Of a stretch of 41,861 bases of DNA, positions 8,604-16,284 are shown piece by piece. The notes under the pieces are model-generated. The model made no database searches. It saw only the letters and a program-made list of their open reading frames with translations, and had not been told where the DNA came from. The stretch is from Bacillota bacterium. Lineage in GTDB: Bacteria > Bacillota > Clostridia > Christensenellales > Aristaeellaceae. Made by a program: the position numbers and the translations under genes. Location of the stretch: contig JAEYOV010000022.1 in the NCBI GenBank assembly GCA_023411395.1, forward strand, positions 1 to 41,861. Reading direction: 5' to 3'. The stretch's first letter is position 1; each line of letters opens with the position of its first letter.

Positions 8604-9047
8604 TCAGGGCTCGTTTTTCCTTTTGCACCCGGCACAGGCGTCCAGCGTGATGTCTTGCCCCTTCAGCTCGTGGCGGATGGCACCATCCTGATCCGGTCCT
8701 TCACAAGGGATAAAGCCGTACCGTTGGAAAAATGCGGAAATTTCGGGCCGGACATGAAGAACTACGTTGCCGGCGTTGTGCTGCTGGGCCTTGTACAGCA
8801 GCAGCCGTATCAGAAAATCGCCAAATCCCCGGTTCCTGAAACCCGGCAGTACACAGACGGCGCCGATATGAAAAGCGCCGTCCTCCCACCAGATGCGCCC
8901 TGTGCCCACAGGCTTTGCTTCGCTGATGGCCAGAGCTTGCCAGGCATAATCATCCTTTTCATCGCGGCCCGATGAGAAAATTTCTTGGCGCAAAATGATG
9001 GCCGGTTCGATATCGGCTCCCGGAGGGAGCCATTTTCCTTCCACCAT
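8604..9047 (-). CDS. GNAT-family N-acetyltransferase
   Basis: A 147-aa protein with the GNAT core: strand-turn GRIWWEDGAFHIGAV, then motif A LPGFRNRGFGDFLI, whose R-x-x-G-x-G/A loop (RNRGFG) binds acetyl-CoA pyrophosphate, then the helix and the FFQRYGF segment of motif B. A short Cys-containing tail (CAGCKR) ends the protein. The acceptor substrate cannot be read from sequence. ATG 9047 is preferred, with AGCAGG 7 nt upstream; a TTG at 9077 would add ten residues. It is transcribed divergently from the DUF896 gene only about 30 nt away, so the promoter of each gene must overlap the other reading region. Confidence 0.75.
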   Translation of the reverse strand: MVEGKWLPPGADIEPAIILRQEIFSSGRDEKDDYAWQALAISEAKPVGTGRIWWEDGAFHIGAVCVLPGFRNRGFGDFLIRLLLYKAQQHNAGNVVLHVRPEISAFFQRYGFIPCEGPDQDGAIRHELKGQDITLDACAGCKRKNEP

Positions 9048-9079
9048 ACCGACACCTGCTTTCCAGGAGGATTTCAAGC

Positions 9080-9289
9080 ATGAATGAGGATAAGATAAGG
9101 CGCATCAACGAACTGGCCAGGAAGAAGAAAACGATAGGCCTCACCGAAGGGGAGCTTCTGGAGCAGAAGGCGCTCCGTGACGAGTATTTGAAAGCCTTCC
9201 GGGCAAATTTTTCCGAGATGATGGAAGGTGTTTTCATAAAAGAGGAAGATGGATCCATTGCGCCGCTTAGGAAAAAGCGCCCCAACTAA
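9080..9289 (+). CDS. DUF896 / YnzC-type small protein
   Basis: A 69-aa protein matching the DUF896 (UPF0291) family by its pattern INELARKKKTIGLTEGE, then QKALRDEYLKAFR, with the predicted helix-turn-helix-like two-helix shape and a basic C-terminus (RKKRPN). The family is small, cytosolic and of unclear function; in Bacillus one member lies near SOS genes, but no LexA box is recognisable here. AGGAGG (9065-9070) lies 9 nt before the ATG. Confidence 0.85.
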   Translation: MNEDKIRRINELARKKKTIGLTEGELLEQKALRDEYLKAFRANFSEMMEGVFIKEEDGSIAPLRKKRPN

Positions 9290-9342
9290 TAGTATACCCT
9301 TGGGCTTTTCTTATGTCAAAGGCAAAATGTTCGGCCCAAATC

Positions 9343-9371
9343 TTGCGTGAAATTGGTGTTTCTGGTATAAT
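9343..9371 (+). promoter_or_regulatory. Consensus sigma-A promoter of the DUF1292 gene
   Basis: TTGCGT (9343-9348), a 17-nt spacer and a perfect TATAAT (9366-9371), preceded by TTCTGG. Transcription would start near 9378. This lies inside the longest open frame (which begins at 9313), so the first 19 or so codons of that frame cannot be in this transcript and the coding start must be later. Confidence 0.78.
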
Positions 9372-9423
9372 GAAACCGGAACAAGGGGAAAGTACTTATA
9401 CAAAACGCATCAGGGCTGCAGCC

Positions 9424-9834
9424 ATGGGGGCTGCGGAGGATGCCAAGAAAGCAGGGGTGATTCCATTGTACGGGGATGACCAGCCGGATATCGTCGAAGG
9501 TACGGACGAGGAGGGAAACAAAGTCCTTCTGCAGGTCATGGAGTACTTCTTCTACAATGGTGAGGAATATGTGGTCCTTGGCGCTGCAGAAGACAGTGAA
9601 GAAGAAGCCTGTGAGGAATGCGAAGCCTGCGGGTGCGAGGACGGCCACGAACATGAAACAGACCTTTACATTATGAAGGTTCTCACCTCCACCGAGGAAA
9701 ACGGCGAAGAAGTGGAAGAATTCGTGCCCGTGGATGAAGACCTGATGGACAAACTCATCCAGGTGGTTCAAACCAATTTCAGTGAAGAAGATGAAGACGA
9801 AGACGAGGACATGGAAGACGAGGACGAGGAATAA
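9424..9834 (+). CDS. DUF1292-family acidic protein with Cys/His cluster
   Basis: A protein of about 136 aa. The DUF1292 core VIPLYGDDQPDIVEGTDEEG leads to the MEYFFYNGEEYVVL strand pair and later VPVDEDLMDKL. An insert inside the domain carries C63, C66, C69, C71, H75 and H77 in a Glu-rich context, which looks able to bind a metal. The C-terminus (about 120-136) is a run of Asp and Glu. The frame is open from 9313, but the promoter at 9343-9371 excludes ATG 9313 and ATG 9370; ATG 9424, with CAGGG 8 nt upstream, is the first usable start. A GC-rich terminator follows at 9871-9895, so it is probably monocistronic. Family function is unknown. Confidence 0.78.
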   Translation: MGAAEDAKKAGVIPLYGDDQPDIVEGTDEEGNKVLLQVMEYFFYNGEEYVVLGAAEDSEEEACEECEACGCEDGHEHETDLYIMKVLTSTEENGEEVEEFVPVDEDLMDKLIQVVQTNFSEEDEDEDEDMEDEDEE

Positions 9835-9870
9835 CGTCAGGCCACCTTGGAAAACTGCATAGTCCCGACC

Positions 9871-9895
9871 GGCCGGGCAGCGACGCTGCCCGGCC
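9871..9895 (+). terminator. Terminator of the DUF1292 gene
   Basis: A perfect 11-bp GC-rich stem (9871-9881 with 9885-9895), loop GAC, followed by TTATATAT rather than a pure T-run. It lies 36 nt after the stop codon at 9834. The AT-rich remainder up to uvrC (9896-10044) holds no gene; weak promoter-like hexamers are present, none convincing. Confidence 0.7.
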
Positions 9896-10044
9896 TTATA
9901 TATCGGCTACGATATTTCTGCCCCTTCATTGCATCCCCGGAAGTTACTCCCGAAGTGTGCTGACAAACCGGCTTAAAGGATAATTCTATTGATGTATAGA
10001 AGAACAATATGCATTGTTTTTTTATCAGCGAAAGTAGGAGAACC

Positions 10045-11913
10045 ATGACCGAAGAGCTTCGCCTGAAAATAGAAAATTTGCCCGACAGCCCCGGCTGCTA
10101 CCTGATGAAGCAGCAGGGAGAAATCATTTATGTGGGGAAAGCCGTGAACCTGAAAAACAGGGTGCGCAGCTATTTTCAAAACTCCCGGGGCCACACCGTA
10201 AAGGTTGCGGCCATGGTCGGCAAGATCGATGATTTTGACATCATGCTCTGTTCCACCAATCTGGAGGCGCTGATCCTGGAATGCAATCTCATCAAGCGCC
10301 ACAAGCCCTATTACAACATCCTCCTGAAAGATGACAAGCATTACCCTTACGTGCGGGTGGATATGCAAAAGCCTTTCCCGCGGCTGGAGGTGGCCCGGCG
10401 CATCGAAAAGGACGGGGCGAAATACTTCGGCCCGTATATCGGCGCCACGGTGGTGCGCCAGGTGATGGACGCGGTGCAAAATATATTCCCGCTGCGTTCC
10501 TGCACGCTGGATCTGCCCTTAAAGACGCCCCGCCGCCCCTGCGTGCAGTACGAGATCGGCCGGTGTTTGGCCCCCTGCGCCAACAAGTGTACCCGGGAGG
10601 AGTATGGCGCCATGATGGAGCAGGTGCTGGCGTTTTTAAGCGGCCGGTACCAGGATGTATTGAGCCGCATGAAGGCGGATATGGAGGCCGCGGCCAAGGC
10701 GCTAAACTTTGAGCGGGCGGCCTATCTCAGGGACAAGATGCAGGACGTGGAGATTTTAATGGAGAAGCAGCGGGCCATACAGGTCAGCGGCGCGGACCAG
10801 GATATACTGGCCATCGCCCAGGACGGGCTGGACGCCATGGTGCAGGTTCTGTATGTTCGTAACGGGCTTATGATCGGCGGCGACCATTTTGTTTTGCCCC
10901 AGGCGGGCAGCGATCCCAAGGGCGAAGTTTTGGCGGCCTTCCTCACCCAGTATTATGAGGACGGAAACTTGATCCCAAGACAGGTTCTTTGCCAGGAGCT
11001 GCCCGATGGCCGGGAGGCGTTGGAATCCTGGCTGCGGGAAGCAAGGGGCGGTGCGGTGACGCTGACCACTCCCAAACGGGGCGAAAAGCACGATCTGGTG
11101 CTGCTGGCGGAAAAGAACGCACAGGATGCGCTGGAGAAGCGCAACGCCAGGAGCGCCGTCAAGGAAGAACGCACCACCGGGGCCGCGGCGGCGCTGGGGG
11201 AGGCATTGGGGCTTCCGCAAGCACCCCGGCGTATTGAAGGCTATGATATCTCCAATACCCAGGGCGTATTGAGCGTGGCTTCCATGGTGGTCTTTGTAAA
11301 TGGGGAGCCGGCCAAAAAAGAATACAGGCATTTCCGCATCAAAACGGTAGAGGGGCCCAACGACTTCGCCTCCATGAACGAGGTGGTGGGCCGCAGGTTC
11401 CGTCACGGGCTGGAGGAACAAAAGGAACGGGAGGAAGCCGGGCTTGCCATGGAGGGGGGCCGGTTTTCTGACCTGCCGGACCTGGTGCTCATCGACGGCG
11501 GCCCGGAACAATTGGCCTTTGCCCGGCGGGCCATGCGGGAGGCTGGGGCGGACGTGCCCATGTTCGGCCTGGCCAAACGGCTGGAGGAGATTTTTCTTCC
11601 CGACAGGGAATTGCCCATTTTGTTGGACAAACGCTCCCCGGCGTTGCATCTCATCCAGCGTATAAGGGACGAAGCCCACCGCTTTGCCATCACCCACCAC
11701 CGGAATTTAAGGGGCAAGGAAAGCGTTCACAGCCAAATCGAGGATATTCCGGGAATCGGGCCGGCAAGGCGGAAAGCGCTGCTTAAGCACTTTCACTCTT
11801 TGCAGGCCGTTAAAAACGCCACGCTGGAAGAGTTGCTTTTAGTGCCTGGCATGACAAAGCCCGCGGCGGAGGCGGTCATCCAATGGGCGGCGGAACTCTC
11901 AAAAAAAGGATAA
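10045..11913 (+). CDS. uvrC: Excinuclease ABC subunit C (UvrC)
   Basis: A 622-aa protein of normal length for UvrC, the nuclease that makes both cuts around a lesion in nucleotide excision repair. The N-terminal GIY-YIG domain (about residues 10-90; PDSPGCYLM and IYVGKA) makes the 3' incision. A Cys-rich stretch (CVQYEIGRCLAPC) and the UVR motif (ALNFERAAYLRDKM) follow. The RNase H-like domain has GYDISNTQG and LVLIDGG, and the tandem helix-hairpin-helix is IPGIGPARR near the C-terminus. ATG 10045 follows TAGGAG (10035-10040) closely; an earlier ATG at 10009 would add a non-conserved stretch. It ends 3 nt from the convergent pgsA. Confidence 0.96.
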   Translation: MTEELRLKIENLPDSPGCYLMKQQGEIIYVGKAVNLKNRVRSYFQNSRGHTVKVAAMVGKIDDFDIMLCSTNLEALILECNLIKRHKPYYNILLKDDKHYPYVRVDMQKPFPRLEVARRIEKDGAKYFGPYIGATVVRQVMDAVQNIFPLRSCTLDLPLKTPRRPCVQYEIGRCLAPCANKCTREEYGAMMEQVLAFLSGRYQDVLSRMKADMEAAAKALNFERAAYLRDKMQDVEILMEKQRAIQVSGADQDILAIAQDGLDAMVQVLYVRNGLMIGGDHFVLPQAGSDPKGEVLAAFLTQYYEDGNLIPRQVLCQELPDGREALESWLREARGGAVTLTTPKRGEKHDLVLLAEKNAQDALEKRNARSAVKEERTTGAAAALGEALGLPQAPRRIEGYDISNTQGVLSVASMVVFVNGEPAKKEYRHFRIKTVEGPNDFASMNEVVGRRFRHGLEEQKEREEAGLAMEGGRFSDLPDLVLIDGGPEQLAFARRAMREAGADVPMFGLAKRLEEIFLPDRELPILLDKRSPALHLIQRIRDEAHRFAITHHRNLRGKESVHSQIEDIPGIGPARRKALLKHFHSLQAVKNATLEELLLVPGMTKPAAEAVIQWAAELSKKG

Positions 11914-11915
11914 AG

Positions 11916-12479
11916 CTATTTTGCCGAAGCTTCTCTCAGCTTTTCCAGCGCTTTGCGGGTGTAGAAAGCGAGCGCAAGGATGGTCAGCCCCACGGAAATC
12001 CATAACAGCAGCATATCCCACTGCACATACCCTGCGGCCTGGAAATCACCATGGAAGAAGGAAAGGGACAGTGCCACGATGAAAAGGAACTGGGCGGCCT
12101 TGCCCACGATTTCGCTGTGTACGACGATGCCTTTCTTGAGCATATAAACGCCGCCCAGTACCATGATCATTTCCTTGAGAATCACAATGATAACGGCTTC
12201 GGGAGGCAGTATACCGCTGAACGTTTGAACCAGCAGCACAGAGACCACCATCAGCTTGTCGGCCAGCGGGTCCATCAGCTTTCCGAAATTGGTGACCAGG
12301 TTGTACTTGCGTGCGATATACCCATCCAATAAATCCGTGGCGCTGGCCAGCAAAAATACCGCGAGCGCCAAGTAGCGCTGGGATGTATAGTACAGCACAA
12401 GGAATACGGGGATCAGCGCTGCCCTGAGCATGGTCAGCACATTTGGCACATTCCAGATGTTTTCCCGCTTCTTGTCCAT
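11916..12479 (-). CDS. pgsA: CDP-diacylglycerol-glycerol-3-phosphate 3-phosphatidyltransferase
   Basis: A 187-aa membrane enzyme of the CDP-alcohol phosphatidyltransferase family, with the full signature D-x2-D-G-x2-A-R-x8-G-x3-D-x3-D (TDLLDGYIAR ... GKLMDPLADK). It has about five to six hydrophobic helices. It makes phosphatidylglycerolphosphate from CDP-diacylglycerol, the product of CdsA (27782-28612 in this window), the first committed step to phosphatidylglycerol. ATG 12479 is supported by AAGGAGGG 6 nt upstream. It is convergent with uvrC and divergent from the epimerase gene; no clear promoter stands out in 12480-12594. Confidence 0.92.
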   Translation of the reverse strand: MDKKRENIWNVPNVLTMLRAALIPVFLVLYYTSQRYLALAVFLLASATDLLDGYIARKYNLVTNFGKLMDPLADKLMVVSVLLVQTFSGILPPEAVIIVILKEMIMVLGGVYMLKKGIVVHSEIVGKAAQFLFIVALSLSFFHGDFQAAGYVQWDMLLLWISVGLTILALAFYTRKALEKLREASAK

Positions 12480-12594
12480 GGGGAACCCTCCTTGGTTTTC
12501 CATACACGCCTTTTGTTTATATCATAACACAACTTTGTGAAATTGTATGCGTCAGGCAGGCGGAAAATTGCTGCCGCCGGGAAGGGTGAAAACC

Positions 12595-13581
12595 ATGAAA
12601 GCGTTGATCATCGGCGGAACGGGCACCATCAGCACGGCGGTCACGGCAAGGGCTTTGGAAACGGGCTTTGATGTGACCATTTTGAACCGGGGCAATCAAA
12701 AGGATGTGCCGGAATCCGTGCGGCAGCTTCATGCCGACGTGCGGGACAGGGCGGCCATGGAAGCGGTACTCAAAAATGAGCGCTTTGATGTGGTGTGCGA
12801 CTATCTCACATTCACCCCGGAGCAGGCCAGGCAGAGCATAGAATTATTTGCTGGAAAAACAAATCAATACCTGTTCATCTCCAGCGCGTCGGTCTATCAA
12901 AAGCCCCCGGCTCATTACCGGATCACCGAGAGCACGCCGCTGAGTAATCCCTACTGGGAGTATGCAAGGCAGAAGATCGCATGTGAGATGTGTTTCAATG
13001 AAGCCTACAGAACGGAAGGCTTTCCGGTGACGATTGTCAGGCCCACTTATACATACGGCGACAGCAGCATTCCCTGGGTGCTCAATTCCCGTACCATGCG
13101 CTATTCCCTGATCCACCGCATCAAGGCCCACAAGCCCATCGTGATTCCTGGCGATGGCACCAGCTTCTGGACGATGACTCATAATACCGACTTTGCCAAG
13201 GGCTTTGTGGGATTGATGGGTAATTCGCAGTCGGTAGGCCACGCTTTCCACATCACCAGCGACGAGGCCCTGACCTGGGATGCGTATCTTCACATCATTG
13301 CCGATGCGGTAGGGGAGAAGGTTCAAATTGTGCATATCGCTACCGATGCTCTTGTGAAGCGCCTGCCCGAAGAGCGGGGGCCGCTCACTGGCGATAAAGC
13401 ACAAACCGCTATTTTTGACAACACCAAAATCAAGACTTTTGTGCCGGGATTCGCGGCAACCGTTCCTTTTGAAATTGGAATCCGCAAAACACTTGCATGG
13501 TATGAAGTGCACCCGGAGAGGTTGGGCTATGACCTGGAATGGGATGCCGTGATGGATGAGCTGGTGGAAAAGTACGGATGA
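12595..13581 (+). CDS. NAD-dependent epimerase/dehydratase (extended SDR)
   Basis: A 328-aa Rossmann-fold protein. The dinucleotide motif GGTGTIS starts at residue 8, followed by a nucleotide-specificity segment (LNRGNQ). The catalytic Y-x-x-x-K is YARQK in WEYARQK, with the preceding Ser region FISSASVY, and RPTYTYG follows. The layout is that of extended SDRs acting on nucleotide sugars or related to CSP41-like proteins; the substrate cannot be told. ATG 12595 is favoured because GAAGGGTGAAAACC precedes it and the Rossmann strand begins at once; the open frame reaches up to 12547. No neighbour clearly shares its pathway. Confidence 0.78.
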   Translation: MKALIIGGTGTISTAVTARALETGFDVTILNRGNQKDVPESVRQLHADVRDRAAMEAVLKNERFDVVCDYLTFTPEQARQSIELFAGKTNQYLFISSASVYQKPPAHYRITESTPLSNPYWEYARQKIACEMCFNEAYRTEGFPVTIVRPTYTYGDSSIPWVLNSRTMRYSLIHRIKAHKPIVIPGDGTSFWTMTHNTDFAKGFVGLMGNSQSVGHAFHITSDEALTWDAYLHIIADAVGEKVQIVHIATDALVKRLPEERGPLTGDKAQTAIFDNTKIKTFVPGFAATVPFEIGIRKTLAWYEVHPERLGYDLEWDAVMDELVEKYG

Positions 13582-13589
13582 GGTTTTTT

Positions 13590-13611
13590 CCATCTGGCTC
13601 AATCGGCGCAT
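13590..13611. repeat. Fragment of the dispersed repeat found at 28813-28984
   Basis: About 22 nt here match the reverse complement of 28937-28958 with one mismatch (shared core CATCTGGCTCAATCG). This is probably a remnant of the same interspersed repeat. It lies a few bases after the epimerase stop codon. Confidence 0.5.
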
Positions 13612-13630
13612 ATGTTGTTCCGCCACTTAC

Positions 13631-13751
13631 GGGCGATTGATAATCGCCCCTACGGCTGCAAAGAATTTATTGGCTTTCCTTTTGGCGCTTATATGTCCCG
13701 GTAGTGAGGCCAATAACCACAAAGCGTTGTAAGGGCGATTATCAATCGCCC
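13631..13751. repeat. Palindromic MITE-like repeat unit
   Basis: A 121-bp element bounded by two 19-bp arms (13631-13649 and 13733-13751) that are exact reverse complements; each arm is itself a dyad (GGGCGATT-GAT-AATCGCCC). Similarity between the two sides continues inward for about 25 nt to a shared TTATTGGC, so the whole unit can fold as one long imperfect hairpin. No open frame lies inside. It looks like a non-autonomous mobile or intergenic repeat; no target-site duplication is obvious. Confidence 0.7.
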
Positions 13752-13812
13752 ACCTGCTTGGGCTTCAAATGCCTTTGGGTTACATAAAAAGATGTTCCTG
13801 CACCAATCAAAG

Positions 13813-13839
13813 ACCCACGTCCTTGCGAACGTGGGTTTT
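13813..13839 (+). terminator. Terminator-like hairpin in the epimerase/zinc-ribbon intergenic region
   Basis: A stem ACCCACGT/ACGTGGGT (13813-13820 with 13829-13836), 8-nt loop, followed by a short T-run on the + strand. It could end epimerase transcripts (a long 3' leader of about 230 nt) and, less well, leftward transcripts that have passed through repeat copy A. Bases 13752-13812 show nothing else. Confidence 0.5.
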
Positions 13840-13865
13840 GATCTGATAGCAAAACTCAGGGGAGC

Positions 13866-14066
13866 AACGAGGGGGCCGCAGCCCCCTCGTTTATAAATTC
13901 GAAACCAGTGACATGTGCGGTGGTTTCGGAAGGATTTCGTCAGAAATCCGTTCCTTACACGATTTCCTGGCCGTATATCTCGCTCCGGTCAAGCGTAGCG
14001 CAGGACGGTGCATAGGGATACAAGGAAATCGTGCAGCATCAACCAAATACGTAGCATTTGGTTGAT
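13866..14066 (-). repeat. Five-hairpin repeat element, copy A
   Basis: 201 bp. Read on the minus strand the hairpins are: H0 14066-14056/14048-14038 (11 bp), H1 14033-14023/13968-13958 (CACGATTTCCT with AGGAAATCGTG), H2 13949-13943/13938-13932, H3 about 13928-13921/13907-13900, H4 13891-13881/13876-13866 (AACGAGGGGGC with its complement). The H1 loop carries GCACCGTCCTGCGCT, also seen in copy B and nearly so in copy C. H0, H2 and H3 have quite different sequence from copies B and C but still pair. H0 overlaps the stop codon of the zinc-ribbon gene by one base, in the same orientation. Confidence 0.8.
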
Positions 14067-14770
14067 TATTGAAGTATCATCCGCCCGCACGTCTCGCACT
14101 CCACAACCGTGCCGCCGGCCTTGATGGCCCGAAGCACCACTGAGGGAAGTGACATGTTGCAGCCGCCGCACTGGTCGTTTTGCAGCCGCGCCATGGGCGG
14201 CACGCTGTGGAGCTTGATGTTTTTGTATTTTTCCAGAAAATCCGGCTGAATGCCCCTGGCCTTCTGGCCGGCCAGCGCCCGCTGCTTTTCCAGCGCGGAC
14301 ATGCGCTCCTTGTATTCCACATCATAGGCGGCCTTCAGTTGATCGAATTCCGCTTTCACCTTGGCGGCCCGGAGGCGCACATCATGCTGCTGATGGTCCC
14401 TGTCGCCGGCGTCCTTGCGGATGCGCTTCATTTCTTGCTCAAAGCCGTTGAGCGTATCCAAAAGCTTGCGGGCTTCGTTGGTCTGCAGCCGGGCGTCTTC
14501 CATGGTTTGGGGCGGTTCCTTTTCCAGCTTGGCCGTCAGTGCCTTCAATTGCTCCTCGGCCCGTAAAACGGCATCACGGATCACATCGATGCGGTCACTC
14601 ATCATCATGACTTCGTTTTCAATGCGCTTGATGGTGTTTTGCTGCTCCATTAAAAAATCACGGCTCTTGACAAGCTTGACGCGGTTGGGGGAGCGGCGTA
14701 TCTCGTTTTCCAGCCGGTCCGCCTCCATGTCCGCCTGCTGATACTCCCAGAGCATTTCCAACTGATCCAT
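14066..14770 (-). CDS. Coiled-coil protein with C4 zinc ribbon (CdsZ/DUF164-like)
   Basis: A 234-aa protein. Residues about 5-175 are almost entirely predicted coiled coil, rich in Glu, Lys, Arg, Met and Gln. A C-terminal zinc ribbon has Cys201, Cys204, Cys225 and Cys228 (QCGGC ... ECETCG). This is the plan of the C4-type zinc-ribbon family that includes Helicobacter HP0958/FlgZ and CdsZ, proposed to bind RNA or chaperone targets; the exact role here is unknown. AAGGAGG lies about 8 nt before the ATG. It is the last gene of a minus-strand run with the Nif3-like gene (63-nt gap), and repeat copy A begins at its stop codon. Confidence 0.82.
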   Translation of the reverse strand: MDQLEMLWEYQQADMEADRLENEIRRSPNRVKLVKSRDFLMEQQNTIKRIENEVMMMSDRIDVIRDAVLRAEEQLKALTAKLEKEPPQTMEDARLQTNEARKLLDTLNGFEQEMKRIRKDAGDRDHQQHDVRLRAAKVKAEFDQLKAAYDVEYKERMSALEKQRALAGQKARGIQPDFLEKYKNIKLHSVPPMARLQNDQCGGCNMSLPSVVLRAIKAGGTVVECETCGRMILQ

Positions 14771-14833
14771 GTTTTGACCTCCTTATACTTAAGGGAAAGG
14801 CGGCTGATGTCCTTCGCCCATCCCTGACACAGA

Positions 14834-15610
14834 CTACTTATCCAGGGCCCCGGGGTAAGAGACGCCTGAAAAATGTAAAACTGCCACTGAATATTGTAAC
14901 CCATCCAATCCCATTTGTAAACAGCCGCCCAAGGCATAAAGACCTGGGGCTTCCGTAGCAAAATGGCCGCCTTCCAGCAGGACCATGCCCTGCGCCACAG
15001 CATTAAGAGCGTTGTGATGCCGCACCTCTCCGGTGAGGTACGCCTGCGCGCCAAGGTTTATGGCCTCTTCGAAGCCCTGGTCAAACGCACCGCCGCCTAC
15101 GGCCAAGGCTTCCAGTGGCTTTTCCGGGCTGCCGTACAGCCGCACCGGAGCCTTTAAAATACGGGAGGCTCGATCCCTCAGTTCTCCCGCAGTCATTGCA
15201 GAGGGCAGCCTTCCGCAGCGCACAAAGCCTTCGCTCCGCATGTTCTCAAGGGAAAAGAGCTGCCCCAGCGTATCGCTGATGCCACCCGGCGCCCTGTCCA
15301 GATTCGTATGGGCGCTGATCAAGGCCATATGATTTCGGATCAGCGCGCACAGGACTTGGCCTTCCGGGTCGTCCTCCCGCATGTTCTTTCTGGAATGGAA
15401 CAGGAGGGGATGGTGGGTGATGATCAACTCCGCCCGAAGCCTTTTGGCTTCTTCCACTACCTCCAAGGTGCAGTCCAGCGCCATCAGGATGCGGTTGACG
15501 GGCGCATCGAACCGGCCTGTCAAAAGGCCAACATTGTCGTATTCCTCAGCCGTTAGGAAAGGAGCAAAACCATCCACCCAGTCATAGACGGCCTTTACGG
15601 TCAGTGTCAT
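14834..15610 (-). CDS. Nif3-like dinuclear metal-centre protein
   Basis: A 258-aa member of the Nif3/YqfO (DUF34) family. The metal-binding segments are LIITHHPLLFH, ISAHTNLDRAPGG and, near the C-terminus, GEVRHHNAL and EGGHFATE. The protein lacks the extra middle domain seen in some longer Bacillus homologues. Family members bind two metal ions in a toroid; they are often annotated as GTP cyclohydrolase I type 2, but the reaction is not settled. Its ATG overlaps the TGA of trmK in an ATGA junction, so the two are translationally coupled, as in many Firmicutes. Confidence 0.9.
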   Translation of the reverse strand: MTLTVKAVYDWVDGFAPFLTAEEYDNVGLLTGRFDAPVNRILMALDCTLEVVEEAKRLRAELIITHHPLLFHSRKNMREDDPEGQVLCALIRNHMALISAHTNLDRAPGGISDTLGQLFSLENMRSEGFVRCGRLPSAMTAGELRDRASRILKAPVRLYGSPEKPLEALAVGGGAFDQGFEEAINLGAQAYLTGEVRHHNALNAVAQGMVLLEGGHFATEAPGLYALGGCLQMGLDGLQYSVAVLHFSGVSYPGALDK

Positions 15611-16284
15611 GGCAATTCCTCCCGGATGTATGTTTCGAGCCTTACGAATTCCGCCAAGCGGCTCTCGTCTTCCCCTGCGTCTTTCATGGCCTGAAGTGCC
15701 TTATGCGCCACCCGCTGCCGCCATATCAAATACTCCTGAAATAACGGTGGCCGCTCCTTGATAAGGCAGGGACCCAATAGCAGTTCCTTTTCCGTGTACT
15801 TTGCCCTGCCGGGCTGTGCCTGAAGGATCACGTAAAACCTTCCGCCGGAGCGGGCAATGGATTCTTTGGTTATCTGATAGCCGATACTTGGCAGCATTTT
15901 CCGCACCTTATGGATTTCCGTGTGGGGGGACAGGACCAGCGATGCCCCATGCAGCCTATCGGGCGATGCGGTCAAAATGGCGCACATGGTGTCTCCGCCC
16001 ATACCCAGCAGGCTGACGGCTTGCGCAGGCTCTGTAAGGGCGTCAAGCCCGTCGGCCTGAACAAACACTGCCCTGTGGTCAAAGTGATGGCGGGTAATCA
16101 ATTCCCTGGCCTTTAAAAGCGCCGGTTCACTGATATCCGACACCACCATGTGCTCACACCGGCCCGCGGCCAGCAGATATAGCGGCAGCCGGCCATGGTC
16201 GGTGCCGATGTCCGCCCCCAGGCGGCAGGGGGGAAACAGGTCTGCCGCCGCTAAAAGCCTTTCATCCAGCTTGGGAAGACGCAG
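15607..16284 (-). CDS. trmK: tRNA (adenine(22)-N1)-methyltransferase TrmK, probable CTG start
   Basis: A Rossmann methyltransferase that makes m1A22 in tRNA. Starting at the first ATG (16149) gives only 180 aa and removes the SAM-binding strand. Upstream, the same frame encodes LGADIGTDHGRLPLYLL, the TrmK motif I, and stays open to a TGA just before AAAGGAGG (16293-16300). A CTG at 16284-16282 lies exactly 8 nt after that site and gives 225 aa, close to the Bacillus enzyme. No ATG, GTG or TTG occurs in frame between. I therefore annotate a CTG start, which overlaps the end of the MutS-like gene by 23 nt. LLGMGGDTM is the IAGMGG-type motif. The stop overlaps the Nif3-like start. Confidence 0.8.
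   Translation of the reverse strand: MRLPKLDERLLAAADLFPPCRLGADIGTDHGRLPLYLLAAGRCEHMVVSDISEPALLKARELITRHHFDHRAVFVQADGLDALTEPAQAVSLLGMGGDTMCAILTASPDRLHGASLVLSPHTEIHKVRKMLPSIGYQITKESIARSGGRFYVILQAQPGRAKYTEKELLLGPCLIKERPPLFQEYLIWRQRVAHKALQAMKDAGEDESRLAEFVRLETYIREELP

Noticed and set aside
9015..9031. GGCTCCC/GGGAGCC hairpin as a terminator or leader element
   Set aside because: It lies inside the first codons of the GNAT gene, and lacks a proper T-run; probably coding coincidence.
9959..9998. uvrC promoter candidates (CTGACA with GATAAT; TTAAAG with TATAGA)
   Set aside because: The first has a 13-nt spacer and the second weak hexamers; neither is good enough to list.
13631..13751. CRISPR repeat possibility for the two similar 19-bp arms
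   Set aside because: Only two arms, in inverted orientation and about 83 bp apart; no array and no cas genes.
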